Both the position numbers and the translations under genes were made by a program. Positions 53,301-63,681 of a DNA stretch of 64,000 nt are shown one piece after another. The notes under the pieces were generated by a model that did not search any database, was not told the origin of the DNA, and saw only the letters and a list, made by a program, of their open reading frames with translations. The stretch's first letter is position 1, and every line of letters begins with the position of its first letter. The DNA lies in assembly GCA_039704465.1 (NCBI GenBank), contig JASFAU010000016.1, forward strand, positions 124,001-188,000. Reading direction: 5' to 3'. Origin of the DNA: Plasmodiophora brassicae (Eukaryota; Endomyxa; Phytomyxea; Plasmodiophorida; Plasmodiophoridae).

Positions 53301-54276
53301 AGGAAGTCCAGGGATGCATCCGAATCGCAAGCAACGGAACGCGAGCGGATGGTGAATCTGATTACCGATAGCATCCTTCGTGACCTGTTGGTCGATTCCG
53401 ATACCTGTACCGACTCGTGTGTGTATGTTTATTCTCTGCAACAACACTGACGCCCCGATAGTCGACGTCGCTACGGTTGAGGACGTTCTCAACGAGCACG
53501 TTCCTGACGAAGAGTTGATCATCCTGCACGACGCAGCGGTCGAGCACGTGGAGCAACGGATGAACGGAACCACTGTTGCTGTCGTCAATGCCATCACGGA
53601 CAACATCTTCGACAAGCTGGTCGACGACGTACTATCTGACGACAGCATCAAGCCAGACAGTGATCGCGGGCTGTTCCGAACCAGTCAAGGAACGTCGGCG
53701 TCCAGCGAGCAAGTAGGGCCGAATGTCCAGTCTGAAGCAGCTGCGATCGTCCGCGCGATCCTGGACGCCAATAGCCCAATCGATTGGCGAACCGGCGTGC
53801 TATCTGTACGCGACCTGCCTGACACCAGGACGACGACGGCTGCCGAGGCGTGTTACAGGCGGATGCTGTTCGATCTAACGCAAGAGGTCATTCAGGCCAA
53901 ACGCCCATTCGGGGGACGCCCGGCCCCCGAGCCCTGGCACACGTCTTCGAGAAGGTGGCTCTCGTCAGGTTCACATCGGATGGACCTATGCTAACGCGCA
54001 CGCATCAGGAACTTGAAGGACTACTTCTGGAGAGCGCCCACGACGGACACGTTGTGCCAGGAGGTCGTCGCTCTCGTACAGGCAACCGCACCTCGACCAG
54101 ACGGCGCGCTTGTGTTCGACGACATCAACGCCATGGTTGACGCCGATGTACGCAACGAGAACCCAGAATGGGTCGGGTTCGACGAGCAGGTCGCCTCCAT
54201 CAAGTTTGAGATTGCCGATCGCGTGTTCGATGACCTCATCATTGATCTTGCGCGCGAGCTCCGGTCGACAATATAA
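47373..54276 (+). CDS. large centrosomal/basal-body protein, CEP350-like
   Basis: About seven kb, at least eight exons; start taken at MSTSDQQQAPAPVIGRRITP (47373). The N-terminal half has charged coiled coils (LREESLLQERRLREVEERRA; EQMKAYMKKKKMEMIIRRRQ). The middle is acidic and repetitive, with YSENFES, IEIEFSEDAPE, SIEIEFSEDDRD and ITLDIPEAVPE. The C-terminus is a DUF4378-like end: VFDDINAMVDADV, then WVGFDEQVASIKFEIADRVF, then DLIIDLARELRS. This arrangement resembles CEP350-type proteins, which anchor microtubules at centrioles. A CAP-Gly domain, present in animal CEP350, is not seen. Clear introns: after 48234, near 48402, 50885-50938 and 52120-52175. Tail-to-tail with TERT. Confidence 0.6.
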
Positions 54277-54473
54277 ACTGTACAGCAATTTCCAGTACGA
54301 ACCCTACTCTACCGATAGTCGGTTCAGCCGGTGCAGTAGCCTGTTCGTATCACGAAGAGCGCATAGGTTCCATGTACTCGAATGGAAGGTGTTGTCCGAA
54401 AGGTGGTGATGGTAACGACGGCGCGAAGCGCATCTGTATGTAGCAGTTAACGGCGTCGATACATCTTCCTGGC
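54277..54473. terminator. shared 3' region of two convergent genes
   Basis: Only 197 bp separate the CEP350-like stop and the TERT stop. Both 3' untranslated regions must lie or overlap here. No AATAAA is seen on either strand. Confidence 0.4.
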
Positions 54474-57400
54474 CTAGTACTTGATCTTGTTGAGAGCACC
54501 ATCGTAGGTCCCGCGAAGTGCAAACCTGAGATGCGAACAGTGGTCCAGACGCCGCAGGTCAGAAGAACGGAGTTTGGCTTTGATCCACGCCAGAAGGTTC
54601 CTGTGGTACAACAAGGTTGGACGGGCAGGGCCGTCGAGCACGACGCGTTCTGACCTGAATCGAGACTGCTTCCGCCGGAACACATGGGACAATGCGTGCA
54701 GAGCCAGCCACCTGACTTCGTTGCTGGACAGGACGAACTCCATGTCACCGCCTACGTTAGTAGGCGTTACCCGACCATGATACTGCCGCCACTGAACAAG
54801 GACGTACATCGGCGTCGTCTGGATACGTGAAACGCATGGATCAACCCTTCAGCCAGACCGCACTGGAACGGCGTACTTCGTAGATGACGCAGCTGGGAGA
54901 GCCATGCGTTGAGTTTACAGGCGCCGAACCGAAACAGCTGTCGCTCCATTGAGCCCTGTATCCCGGTGATGCACACGCCACCGTACCTGGTACACGTTTA
55001 GGCAAATGCCGCGTTTGGTATTGATGCGGCTGTCGAGCAGCAATGGATGCGTTTTCGATTCCACGAACAGGCGCAGGCCACGTTCTCTTAGTTTGTTGCA
55101 CGGCCGGCCTACATCGACGTGCATCAGAGCCAACGGTTGTCGAAAGGGATGCCCGATGCCTGACCTGAAACGCGTGACACGGTGAGGGTATCGGCAATGG
55201 AAGTCGACGTGAACCGCGAGTAATCGCCTCGCAATTCCAGACCCCGACTGGAGTCAAACTCAAGACCACACCAGGTCATCACAGTCTAAATACGACGAGG
55301 CGGGTAAGTATTGTGCATACACCAGTCGTACCGCATGTACCTTTATAGGCTCCTCAGAGCCCGGCATGCCAACCGCAAAGTTCGCTTGGGTCTTTCGCGC
55401 GTTGACAGAGAAGTTGTACTCGGGAAACCCGCCCACCATGCTCGCGAGAAACGATTCCGCGACGTCTTTACAAGTCGTCAGAAGAAGGAAATCGTCGACC
55501 TGCCGAAGAACAACGCTGTCGGAACCTGAGGAAGAGACAGTGAGCCCCGGAAGTGCCCCACATCAATTACGTACATGACGCTTTGATTGTCCAGGACCTC
55601 TGGGAAAGCGCTGAGTCATTTGAGGGAAGCGCCGATTTCTCTAGTTGATTTCGCTCCAGATCGGCGATGTACATAGAGCACAGTAATGAGGATATGATGC
55701 TTCCTTGTGGAATGCCAACCGCCTGGCAGTAGAACAACTTTCGAAACTAACCACTTGTCAGATGAGGCTTCTAATGCGAACTGACCGGGCAAACCTTCAC
55801 GATATTGTCATGGATGTGTTCGCGAATCTGCTGGATGATGGATTCGCAGGAGATGCGTTCGGCACCAGGCTGCCTTCTAGTTCAGTGAATAATGAAGGGT
55901 CGGCCCACATACAGGCGCAAACCTGCTCGACGAAGACGGTGTTGCGACACTTCTTTGACCGTTCAAGGGCAAGTTCGTCCATTTGAGGCACCGACGTCAC
56001 AGATGCCGCGTCACGATGGTACCGTTTCCGCGTGTACCCATTGCCCCACGCTGCTGATCGGTTCGCCGTTGTCCACCGGTGCACGAAATAGTTTTTCTAA
56101 CCGACACTGTTGAGCCAGTTGGCAAAGACCACGAGATCCAACGTTGCACGACCTCGGCCAGAGCGTTCTGTAAAATGTCCATGACCCTAGATTCAGCACC
56201 AGTCAGCGGCGATCGCCGTGTCACAGACGGAGCACGACAGAACCTGGGACGCAGAATGGAGTCGTAGCACTTCTGGATGTCGGCAGACACCATGTACACC
56301 TTGACAAGTTTTTCGCCAGCGGACTGTACCTGTGAGAAGGGGGATGATTCGGCACGGGAGCCACACCATTGTACGCTGCGTCCCACAGACGTTGGCAAGA
56401 GAGATCACGAAAGGCAGAAGGCGGTCGTAGACTGCATCCAGGTTGGGGGCATTACTGATCCCACACAAACCGGGATTTCGAGCCTGCATACAGTTGCATC
56501 AGTTCACCGCCCAAGTGCTGAGAGTCAGACGGCCCGACTCTCTCGAACGACAGAGCAGAGAATGCGTTCTTCAGCGAATCGTTAACGGACGGTTGGCGGC
56601 CCACGCCCACAGCGTTCCGGTTGGCGCAGTTGACAATGGGGCGAACGCAGTTCATCTTGGGCAATATGCGAAGTTGGGAGTACCCGACGCCACGAGACAC
56701 GACCATCTGCTGCGCCGAACCCTATGGACGGATGAGGGGCACACTTGCGGACAGGGCACGCTCGAAACAGACTTCATCAATCTGACGAAACTGGTCGGCA
56801 CACAGTTCGGTCACCGCCATGTCTGATATTCGGTTCCACACCTAATTCCCATGCCGTCAAGGACAGTGGTGGGCGGGAGAACGAACACGTGTGGTATGGA
56901 CCTCGTGGCGGTAGAAGAATATGCGGTTGCGATACGGTTCAGATTCTGTGACATAGAATGCGGATCGTACAAGAGGGACAAGCAGCTCGGCGAACAGCCA
57001 ATGCAGCCATTTCGCCAGCATCGTCCTGGACAGGCTGTATCAGAGGTAGAACACGTGGACCACAGGCGGCAGCGTACTGTTTCGAGATCGCAGCACGGGC
57101 GCCGACGCCGTCGCCAAGCCACGAGCAGTCCTTCGTCCTCAGACGTTGCATGATGAAGGTAACGTCAATACTCTCGAACCTATCCCAGAGAGACAATGAA
57201 GTGCAACGATGGTGCGCACAGGTTGGCGCGAACCTTCGAAGATGGACGAATGTGTGCACCGCTTGACAGAAAGCCATAAAGTTGTTCTTGGATCCCCACA
57301 ACACTCTCGGGATCAGGCGCAGCACAACGTTGCGAACGAACGCGCTGACGTTGTCGGCGCTCGTGTACTGCCGAATCGCAGCAGTATATCTCGCCGACAG

Positions 57401-58486
57401 GTCCGAAGAAGCTGTCGGAACGGTCATCTAATGACGGCACTGAAGCGAAACGCCCTTTCCATACTAGACGCCGAACGATCAACTGGGCAGTGCTGCTCTA
57501 ATATCGAATGGTAGTTCAGGTGACGATGAGTCTACGGGCACGATGTCAGCATCCAATCGCATGATATAGCCAGGGAGCAACCTTAAGGATGCGGCGGAAG
57601 ACGGGTGCCAGCCTCTGAACGGTTGGCCGCAGCGATGGCGGCCGTCGCGCCCGTCGCTTGTTACTTGAAACGAAGATGTCAGCAAGCAGGGCGTGCACAT
57701 TGTCGTTGACCTGGTTCAGAATATGGGTAGACGGGAGCCCAGCACGAGACACGCTGCTGCGGCAAGCGTAGAGCATTGACGAGCATTGGACAGTCGCTGA
57801 ATACGGCGACACGTGCTTCACAGGACACAGTGGCACCTTGTCCCGCGTAATCGCTTGCCCGGATACCTGCAAGAAGCATCCGTTCTCGAGGGCTTCGAAC
57901 ACACTGCAGCGCGACAGCAGCTGGCGCATGGCATCGTCACCAATCCGCGACAGCAGGCGCTTCCAGGAGCGGTTCTGAAGGTGCGTTCGTATCGTGTTCC
58001 ACTGCGACAGGGGACAGATCAGACCCGGATCCGGCAGCGAAAACGGTGGCTGGCAACCGTGAAGATGTTCCCACGGCCGTTCGTCGAGCGCTTTGCGATC
58101 AGCACATGCGACGGCTTGTTGGATACCATCTGAACGCCAGGTGAGCTCAAAGCGGAATGACATTTAACGGGTACGGCACCTGGACGACTTGATCCAGGAC
58201 CTGCCGCTGACTGCATCCGACACTGAAACCGGGGACGCGTTTCGGCTCATGTGGGGGCTGCCCAGCACCAACACATCGAACGACCTGCGTCGCGTGTAGG
58301 AACTGAATGTACCTGTCGGCCAAGCACAGTCAACAGTGACATGGCAGGCGATACCGAGTGCGGCCGTTACTCGGGCGGGTCGCCGGCGTCGACCAACGCC
58401 GGCGCATCGTCCGGCCGGATATGGTCCAGGTACGCGACCAAGCCGGTAACGAGCGCCGGGTCGAACAGCGCCCGCAGGACATCCAT
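54474..58486 (-). CDS. TERT: telomerase reverse transcriptase
   Basis: Minus strand, many short exons. TEN domain: exon 58486-58371 (MDVLRALFDPALVTGLVAYL), exon 58312-58180 (YIQFLHATQVVRCVG), then MVSNKPSHVLIAKRS and WNTIRTHLQNRSWKRLLSRI then GDDAMRQLLSRC. TRBD/T motif: FVRNVVLRLIPRVLWGSKNN, DCSWLGDG, LAKWLHWLFAELL then FYVTESE and FFYRHE. RT motifs: LRILPKMNCVRPIVN (1/2), VSADIQKCYDSI (A, catalytic Asp), GIPQGSIISSLLCSMYIADL (B'), RQVDDFLLLT (C, Asp-Asp), FPEYNFSVNARKTQANF (D), CGLEFDSSRGLELRGDYSRF (E). The CTE ends LRFALRGTYDGALNKIKY. All catalytic residues are kept, so it should be active. It extends chromosome ends using its RNA template. Confidence 0.96.
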
Positions 58487-59313
58487 CGGACGACTCGGCA
58501 ACTGTCGCGGGCGCAGCGGCCCCGGATCCGGTCACCAAACATAGACCTGCCCAGGCTGTCGGCACTGTGCGGTGCGACACTGCACGAGGTACGTGTGGGC
58601 GTTTGCCATGGTACGTAACGCTGTACTGGACCAAACGCAGTTGTGTGCGTGTTGCTTCCACAGGAGAGCCCGGGGACAGAGCAGAGGCGCGCGATTGAAC
58701 GTCGTCCCACTGAGCACTGTCTGACACTGTAAAGGTGTCGCGGTTGTCACCAGTGCGGTAGTCCACAGAAGGTCAGTGCCGTCCGTAGGACCATCTGCAC
58801 CGGTTGCCACGCCCCGTTGCCTGTAACATCCTCGGCTGAAGAACAGTCGCTTCCGTCGGTATCGTCGCCGTCAGGCGTTCGGGCGCCAGATCGGGTTGCC
58901 ATGTGTACGTTAGTTCGGCAGTTCGGGTCAAAAGCCAAACCTGGTTCTTCTGCTCAGCCACGCCCCAAGTGTGATTGGGAACGAAATAACCCGGCCCGTC
59001 GGACACGATTCGTGGGTTCGCGGGGGAATAGTTGGCGAGGGCAGCGGCATGCAACGTCCCATCGGCGTCAACTTGATATCTCGCTGCAGCTGCCACCGAG
59101 CAGCAACACGGGACGAAGGTGTGGACGATAACTCCTGAACGCTGAGATCACCACATCTGCCGTGCATGCCTGACGCAGCACAATCCACCATCGCTGACGC
59201 CGATGTCAGTATCGAACTACGCCCATGAGGGAGATGCACGTCCGTTCCCAGCGGTAAAACGACAACTTCATCTAGGTATGGTACATAAGCCGGAGGTACA
59301 ATATGCACGTTTG
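58487..59313 (-). other. region upstream of TERT with possible extra exons of the secreted-protein gene
   Basis: Minus-strand open pieces lie here: a part with VVVLPLGTDVHLPHG, and another with ARYQVDADGTLHAAALANYS then NPRIVSDGPGYFVPNH. They could be downstream exons of the gene at 59314-60660, joined by a GTACTG...CCTAG intron near 59325-59273. The part at 58530-58770 recurs at 61550-61940 as duplicated DNA. No complete model is claimed. Confidence 0.45.
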
Positions 59314-60660
59314 TCATCCAGTACGCCTCCTCTTGGCTGGGCGGGGGGCCACATCATCGTCTGATGAGATATCGCTGACTATTGTGGCCGTCTTCCCCTG
59401 CGTTGACGTGGGACGGGTTGAGCCAGGGACACGGGACGCAGCGGGAGCCCGAGGAGGATCGGCTGTAGAGAACTGGCTGCGAAACGCAGTACTCGCCGGA
59501 CATTGCTTTGAGGTTGATGTCATCCTTGTTGCAGTACTCGCCTGAGCTTGGTTCGCAGCAGCCACTATCGTCGTGCGCGATGGTGGACCAGTAAGTCCCC
59601 GAGCCTGATAGACGTCGCGAGGTTGGTTCAGCATCCGACGGCGTTGAGGCTCATCACCTTGTCGCAGACCAGGCATAATAAACAGACGATCAGCCGCCGG
59701 AACCCGTGCGTCAATGCGACATGGTTGCGCAGAGGGCAGCGCGTGCTGAAGACGTGCAACTGTAGAACTTGCCAAAGGTTGATTCACACGAACGGTCTGA
59801 CTGCTGGCCGGTACACGTCGCCCTGCAGTTGAGGATGGAGCGCGACGTGCAGCGTTTGCTTGGATGCTAGACGCAGCAGTACTCGTACGGTCCCCAACCG
59901 GGATGGCCCGTACAGTGCTCGATCCGGTAGTCACGTGGCGTCGGTTCGCAGTGGCCGGTAACGGATGACGCTGAACGGACTGCACGACATTACCCGTCGT
60001 CGACAGAGCTGCATCTGTTGCCGAACAGTCCACAATGGTACAGATATGCTTGACGACGCGTTCGAGATGCAGGTTTCGGAAACAAGGTCCGATGGAGCCG
60101 GAGAGCGAAAGAAGGTAACCGGACTTGTGTACAGTGTACGGAGGCGCGATCTCCGTCACGAAACGTGATCGCCCGTCCTTGCAGATCCAGATCGTCTTCA
60201 GCAGTTTGACCTTGACCCACTGGAGGACCGTGTCAGGCACCCGGCCCTGCCGAATGCTGCGTACGACCGCGTCGGCATCCTTGATAATCCTCATCAGGTC
60301 CACGTTCGCAATTGCATAGGTGAACTGGTCAGGAATCGGGCATACACGCCTCGCCTTCGGTCTCACGAGCGTTGCCTTGTTCCAACAAGATGCATACACG
60401 TGCTGCAGGTCGTAGGTGGCACCATCTGCCAGGTTCACCATCATGTTCGTCACACGCATCGCCAGCGGGCACCTGAAGAACGTCAAGTTGGCAGCGTTCA
60501 GAACATGATTCGCACGCTCGGTTTGTCCATGCGTCATCACAGGCAAGGCCAGGGCGTTCATCGGAAACACTGGAGGATAAACGGCAAACGCACATCGTGA
60601 GATACATACTGCAAGCAGAAGCGCAACTAGCACAGCCATCGCTGACGAGCAAGGTTCCAA
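59314..60660 (-). CDS. secreted Cys-containing protein, tandem copy A
   Basis: A 448-codon frame. A signal peptide (SAMAVLVALLLAVCISRCAF) is followed by a domain of about 200 residues: VYPPVFPMNALALPVMTHGQ, NLTFFRCPLAMRVTNMMVNL, YDLQHVYASCWNKATL, IWICKDGRSRFV, GPCFRNLHLERVV and HICTIVDCSA. The spaced Cys suggest disulfides. The second half is low-complexity Ala/Ser/Thr/Arg, with one unit of the repeat ASTATRMTSTSK, and ends SSDDDVAPRPAKRRR. Copy B at 62026-63681 shares the domain at roughly three residues in four by eye. No known family is recognised; surface or secreted, role unknown. Confidence 0.75.
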   Translation of the reverse strand: MEPCSSAMAVLVALLLAVCISRCAFAVYPPVFPMNALALPVMTHGQTERANHVLNAANLTFFRCPLAMRVTNMMVNLADGATYDLQHVYASCWNKATLVRPKARRVCPIPDQFTYAIANVDLMRIIKDADAVVRSIRQGRVPDTVLQWVKVKLLKTIWICKDGRSRFVTEIAPPYTVHKSGYLLSLSGSIGPCFRNLHLERVVKHICTIVDCSATDAALSTTGNVVQSVQRHPLPATANRRHVTTGSSTVRAIPVGDRTSTAASSIQANAARRAPSSTAGRRVPASSQTVRVNQPLASSTVARLQHALPSAQPCRIDARVPAADRLFIMPGLRQGDEPQRRRMLNQPRDVYQARGLTGPPSRTTIVAAANQAQASTATRMTSTSKQCPASTAFRSQFSTADPPRAPAASRVPGSTRPTSTQGKTATIVSDISSDDDVAPRPAKRRRTG

Positions 60661-61939
60661 ATACAGAGGCGCCTACGTGGTGTTTTGTAAGGACGATTGC
60701 GGAATGACGCGTTGATGCCGCGGCGGCAATCGCTCAGCGAAGCAGAGAAGAGCCGCGCAGTTGCGCGTCGAGACGGCGAGACCCGTCTCACCCGAGAGCC
60801 GAAAAAAGGGGGCCCAAACGAAGACTCGGTACGTAGCTCACGGACCGAACCACCGAGGTTCGACGCGCTGCCAAACAGGTTGCCCTTGCACGGTACTGGC
60901 ATGCGACGCCCTCCCAGGGGACGTGGCGGTGAGTGCGAACCTCGCGACCTGCTTCGGCGTACCGCGTACCTACAGGGCGCGTTCAACGATGCCTGGCCGC
61001 TGTCCGTACTACCTTCGGCATCAATCGCGTTCAGTTGCAGCACACTCGAGTCTGCGAGACCAGAGTGCCAGAGAGACGGAAGTCAGCTTTAACGCCGTGG
61101 ACGCCAGTAGGCGCCCGTAAGAGATGTCGTAACGTTTTCTATATACGTACAACACCCAGCCTAGGGATCGGAGGCCATAGGACGATTGAACCGAAGTAAC
61201 TATGGCCGGAAACAGAAAATCGCAAACCATGATCGGTGTCGACGTTGCCGATGGCCAGAAAGGGTGGTTGAAAGCACCGTTATAACATCGTAACGACACC
61301 GCCGTTCGCCTGATACGTGTCGGTACGTGCCTGCACCAGCTGACGACTGTCACCTGCTGCAGAATCGTCTAACGCCACGTGCCTGAGGCTCACCCGCACC
61401 GGATACGCTTTGCGAGAGGTTGGTGGCTTCGCGCTACATCTGGTATTCATATTCGGGCGCGTTCTTATCGCGTCCCGGGACGTGCATGAGCAACCCGACG
61501 GCCGATGCCAGCTGCATGAGTGCGATTCATATTGGCGAGGTACCTGGCGGCGCTCAGCAGAGCGCACTGAGTCTGAAGCTCCATCTTGACGAGGTTACCT
61601 GGACCCGTTGGGTACATCGTCTTTCTGTTGATATTTCATATATTTTATAGCTTATTGGGGTTTCGCGCTTTTCACCAAGGTGCCTTCCTCCTTCTATGGG
61701 ATGCGTAAACCGATTTATGGCAAGGCAACTGACAGCGTTCACCAAGAGGCGGCCTGCAGCGTGCAGTTCAGCACTGTCGCAGTTGTGCGGATTCGGCCAG
61801 TCATCAGTGCGTTTTGCTTCCACAAGGGAGCCTGGGGACGGAGCATCGCGACAGGGGGACCTGGGCGTCGTCCCACGGAGCGCTCCCGAGCAATGTGACA
61901 TTAGGAGCGTGTCGCGGTTGTCTCGGGTGCGACAGTCCA
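60661..61939. other. spacer between the duplicated units
   Basis: Includes the 5' flank of copy A, which shares blocks with the 5' flank of copy B (GCTGACGARCAAGGTTCC, then a run of A and G followed by a shared ACGAAGACTCGG). At 61550-61940 it includes DNA matching 58530-58770. No intact gene is seen. Confidence 0.5.
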
Positions 61940-62025
61940 CAGATAGGTACGTAGTCGACTGACATCGACTCCGTAGGGAGGACGTTTATTTGTGGACGCT
62001 GCAGTCTGTCCCGGTCACGCGGTGA

Positions 62026-62330
62026 TTACCGCCTGCGGAGCCGCGGTCCTGCCTTGTACGGGTATTTCTTATGGAACTCAGAAATGGCGCGATCCAGGCT
62101 GCCGGTGCCATGAAGGTGCCGCACGGGCTCCCATGTGCGTGCAGATGGGGGGTAACCCTCCCAGTCCACCAGATAATGTAGCGAGTTGCGGATGTAGCGG
62201 GAATCCAATATGTCGCGAACCACGTACAACGGCTCCTCCTCACCTTCGATGACTAAGGGAGGAGGAGGCGGTTGCGCGCGCCCCGGAATTACGTTTGGAA
62301 CGTGTGGTTCGAACAGGGAGACATGAACAA
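62026..62330 (-). mobile_element. Ty3/gypsy chromovirus integrase C-terminus and chromodomain remnant
   Basis: The stretch encodes, in order, the integrase C-terminal HVSLFEPH motif, a short proline-rich linker (QPPPPPLVIEGEEEP), the beta-strand YVVRDILDSR, and the chromodomain core VDWEGYPPSARTWEP. No polymerase, RNase H, integrase core or LTR is found in the window, so it is a remnant or a captured exon. Confidence 0.75.
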
Positions 62331-62399
62331 CGTCATGAATCTTCATGGCAGGGGGCAATTCGCGTTGAACGGCAACGGGGTTGACGATGCGGCCGATGC

Positions 62400-62860
62400 G
62401 TAATGCTTGAGCACCTACACGCTTCCTAGTTTCTCCGCTGGTTGGCGGATCGGCTGTAGACGACTGCCTGCTAGACGCAGCACTCGCCGGGCGTTGCTTT
62501 GAGATTGATGCCATCCTTGTTGCGGTACTCGCCCGATCTCGATTCGCAGCCGCCACCGTCGCCGGAGGCATTGAAGGAGCAGTCAATGCCCGAGCTTGCT
62601 CAGATAGACCCAGTAATGCTTGAACAGCAACATGCACCGTAGTTTCTCCACTGGTTGGTGGATTGGCTGTGGACGACTGCCTGCTAGACGCAGCACTCGC
62701 CGGGCGTCGCTTTGACGTTGATGCCATCCTTGTTGCGGTACTCGCCCGAGGTCGATTCGCAGCCGCCACCGTCGCCGGGGGCATTGGACTCGCCGGACGT
62801 TGATTTAAGGTTGATGTCATCCTTGTTGCGGTACTCGCCCGAGCTCGATTCGCAGCCGCC
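62400..62860 (-). repeat. 207-bp tandem repeat coding 69-residue units
   Basis: Forward-strand markers GACGACTGCCTGCTAGACGC and TCCTTGTTGCGGTACTCGCC recur about 207 bp apart, giving two full units and a partial third. One diverged unit is present in copy A near 59485-59570. Confidence 0.85.
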
Positions 62861-63681
62861 TCCGTAGTCAGGCAAATTGCCGGAGCTTGAAGCAGAATCG
62901 AACATACTTGAGAAATACCATCCAAATATAACTGAGCAATTGCACCCGTCAGAGTTCGTCCGCTGGTCGCGATGGCTCATAGGATGCTCGTTACGGTAGT
63001 CACGTGGTCTCGGTTGCCAGCTGCCGAGACATCACCCCCCACCGACAAAGCTCCATCCGCAGCCGAACAGTGCACAATCGTACAGATGTGATTGACGACG
63101 CGTTCGAGACGCAAGTTTCGGAAGCAAGGTCCGTTGGAGTCGGAGGTCAACAGGACTCGCCCTGATTTGTGTACAGTGAACGGATGCGCGAACGACGTAA
63201 CGAAACGTGATACCCCGTCCTTGCAGATCCAGATCGCCTTCATCACCTCAATATCAGCCCACGGGCGGATCGACTCAGGCATCCGGCCCTGCCGCATGCT
63301 GTCTACGACCGAGTCGGCGTTCTTGATAATTTTCATCAGATCGAGGTTCACAATTGCATAAGTGAACTGATCAGGAATCGGGCCTGAACGCTCCAACAAC
63401 GGCGTCTTGAGAGTTGCTTTGTTCCAACAAGATGCATACACGTGCTGCAGGTCGTAGGTGGCACCGTCAGCCAGGTTAACCATCATGTTCGTCACTCGTC
63501 CCGCCAGTGGGCACCTGAAGAGCGTCAAGTTGGCAACGTTCAGAACCTCATTGGCATGCTCGGCTTGTCCATGCGTCATCACAGGCGAGATCAGCGCGTC
63601 CGTCGGAAACACTGGAGGATACACGGCCAGTGCACAGCACAAGATGCATACTGCAGCCAGGATCGCAACTAGCACTGTCAT

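Larger units (their letters stand above)
62026..63681 (-). pseudogene. secreted-domain copy B fused to gypsy integrase tail and chromodomain
   Basis: One minus-strand register runs from 63681 to 62026, broken by a single TGA at 62979-62977. Residues 1-234 are the same secreted Cys domain as copy A, with signal peptide MTVLVAILAAVCILCCALAV. After the TGA come about two and a half units of a 69-residue repeat (ANRDRASTATRMASISKQRP and so on). Then the tail typical of Ty3/gypsy chromovirus integrases follows: LPPAMKIHDVVHVSLFEPHV, and a chromodomain with LHYLVDWEGYPPSARTWEPV. Chromodomains bind methylated histone H3. The TGA means either a truncated 234-residue secreted protein or read-through/splicing. 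Confidence 0.75.

Noticed and set aside
54474..58486. Reading the reverse-transcriptase motifs as a retrotransposon (Penelope or LINE)
   Set aside because: The TEN domain, T motif, VLWGS block, motif order and CTE are TERT-specific. There is no endonuclease or repeat at the ends, and it is split by ordinary introns.
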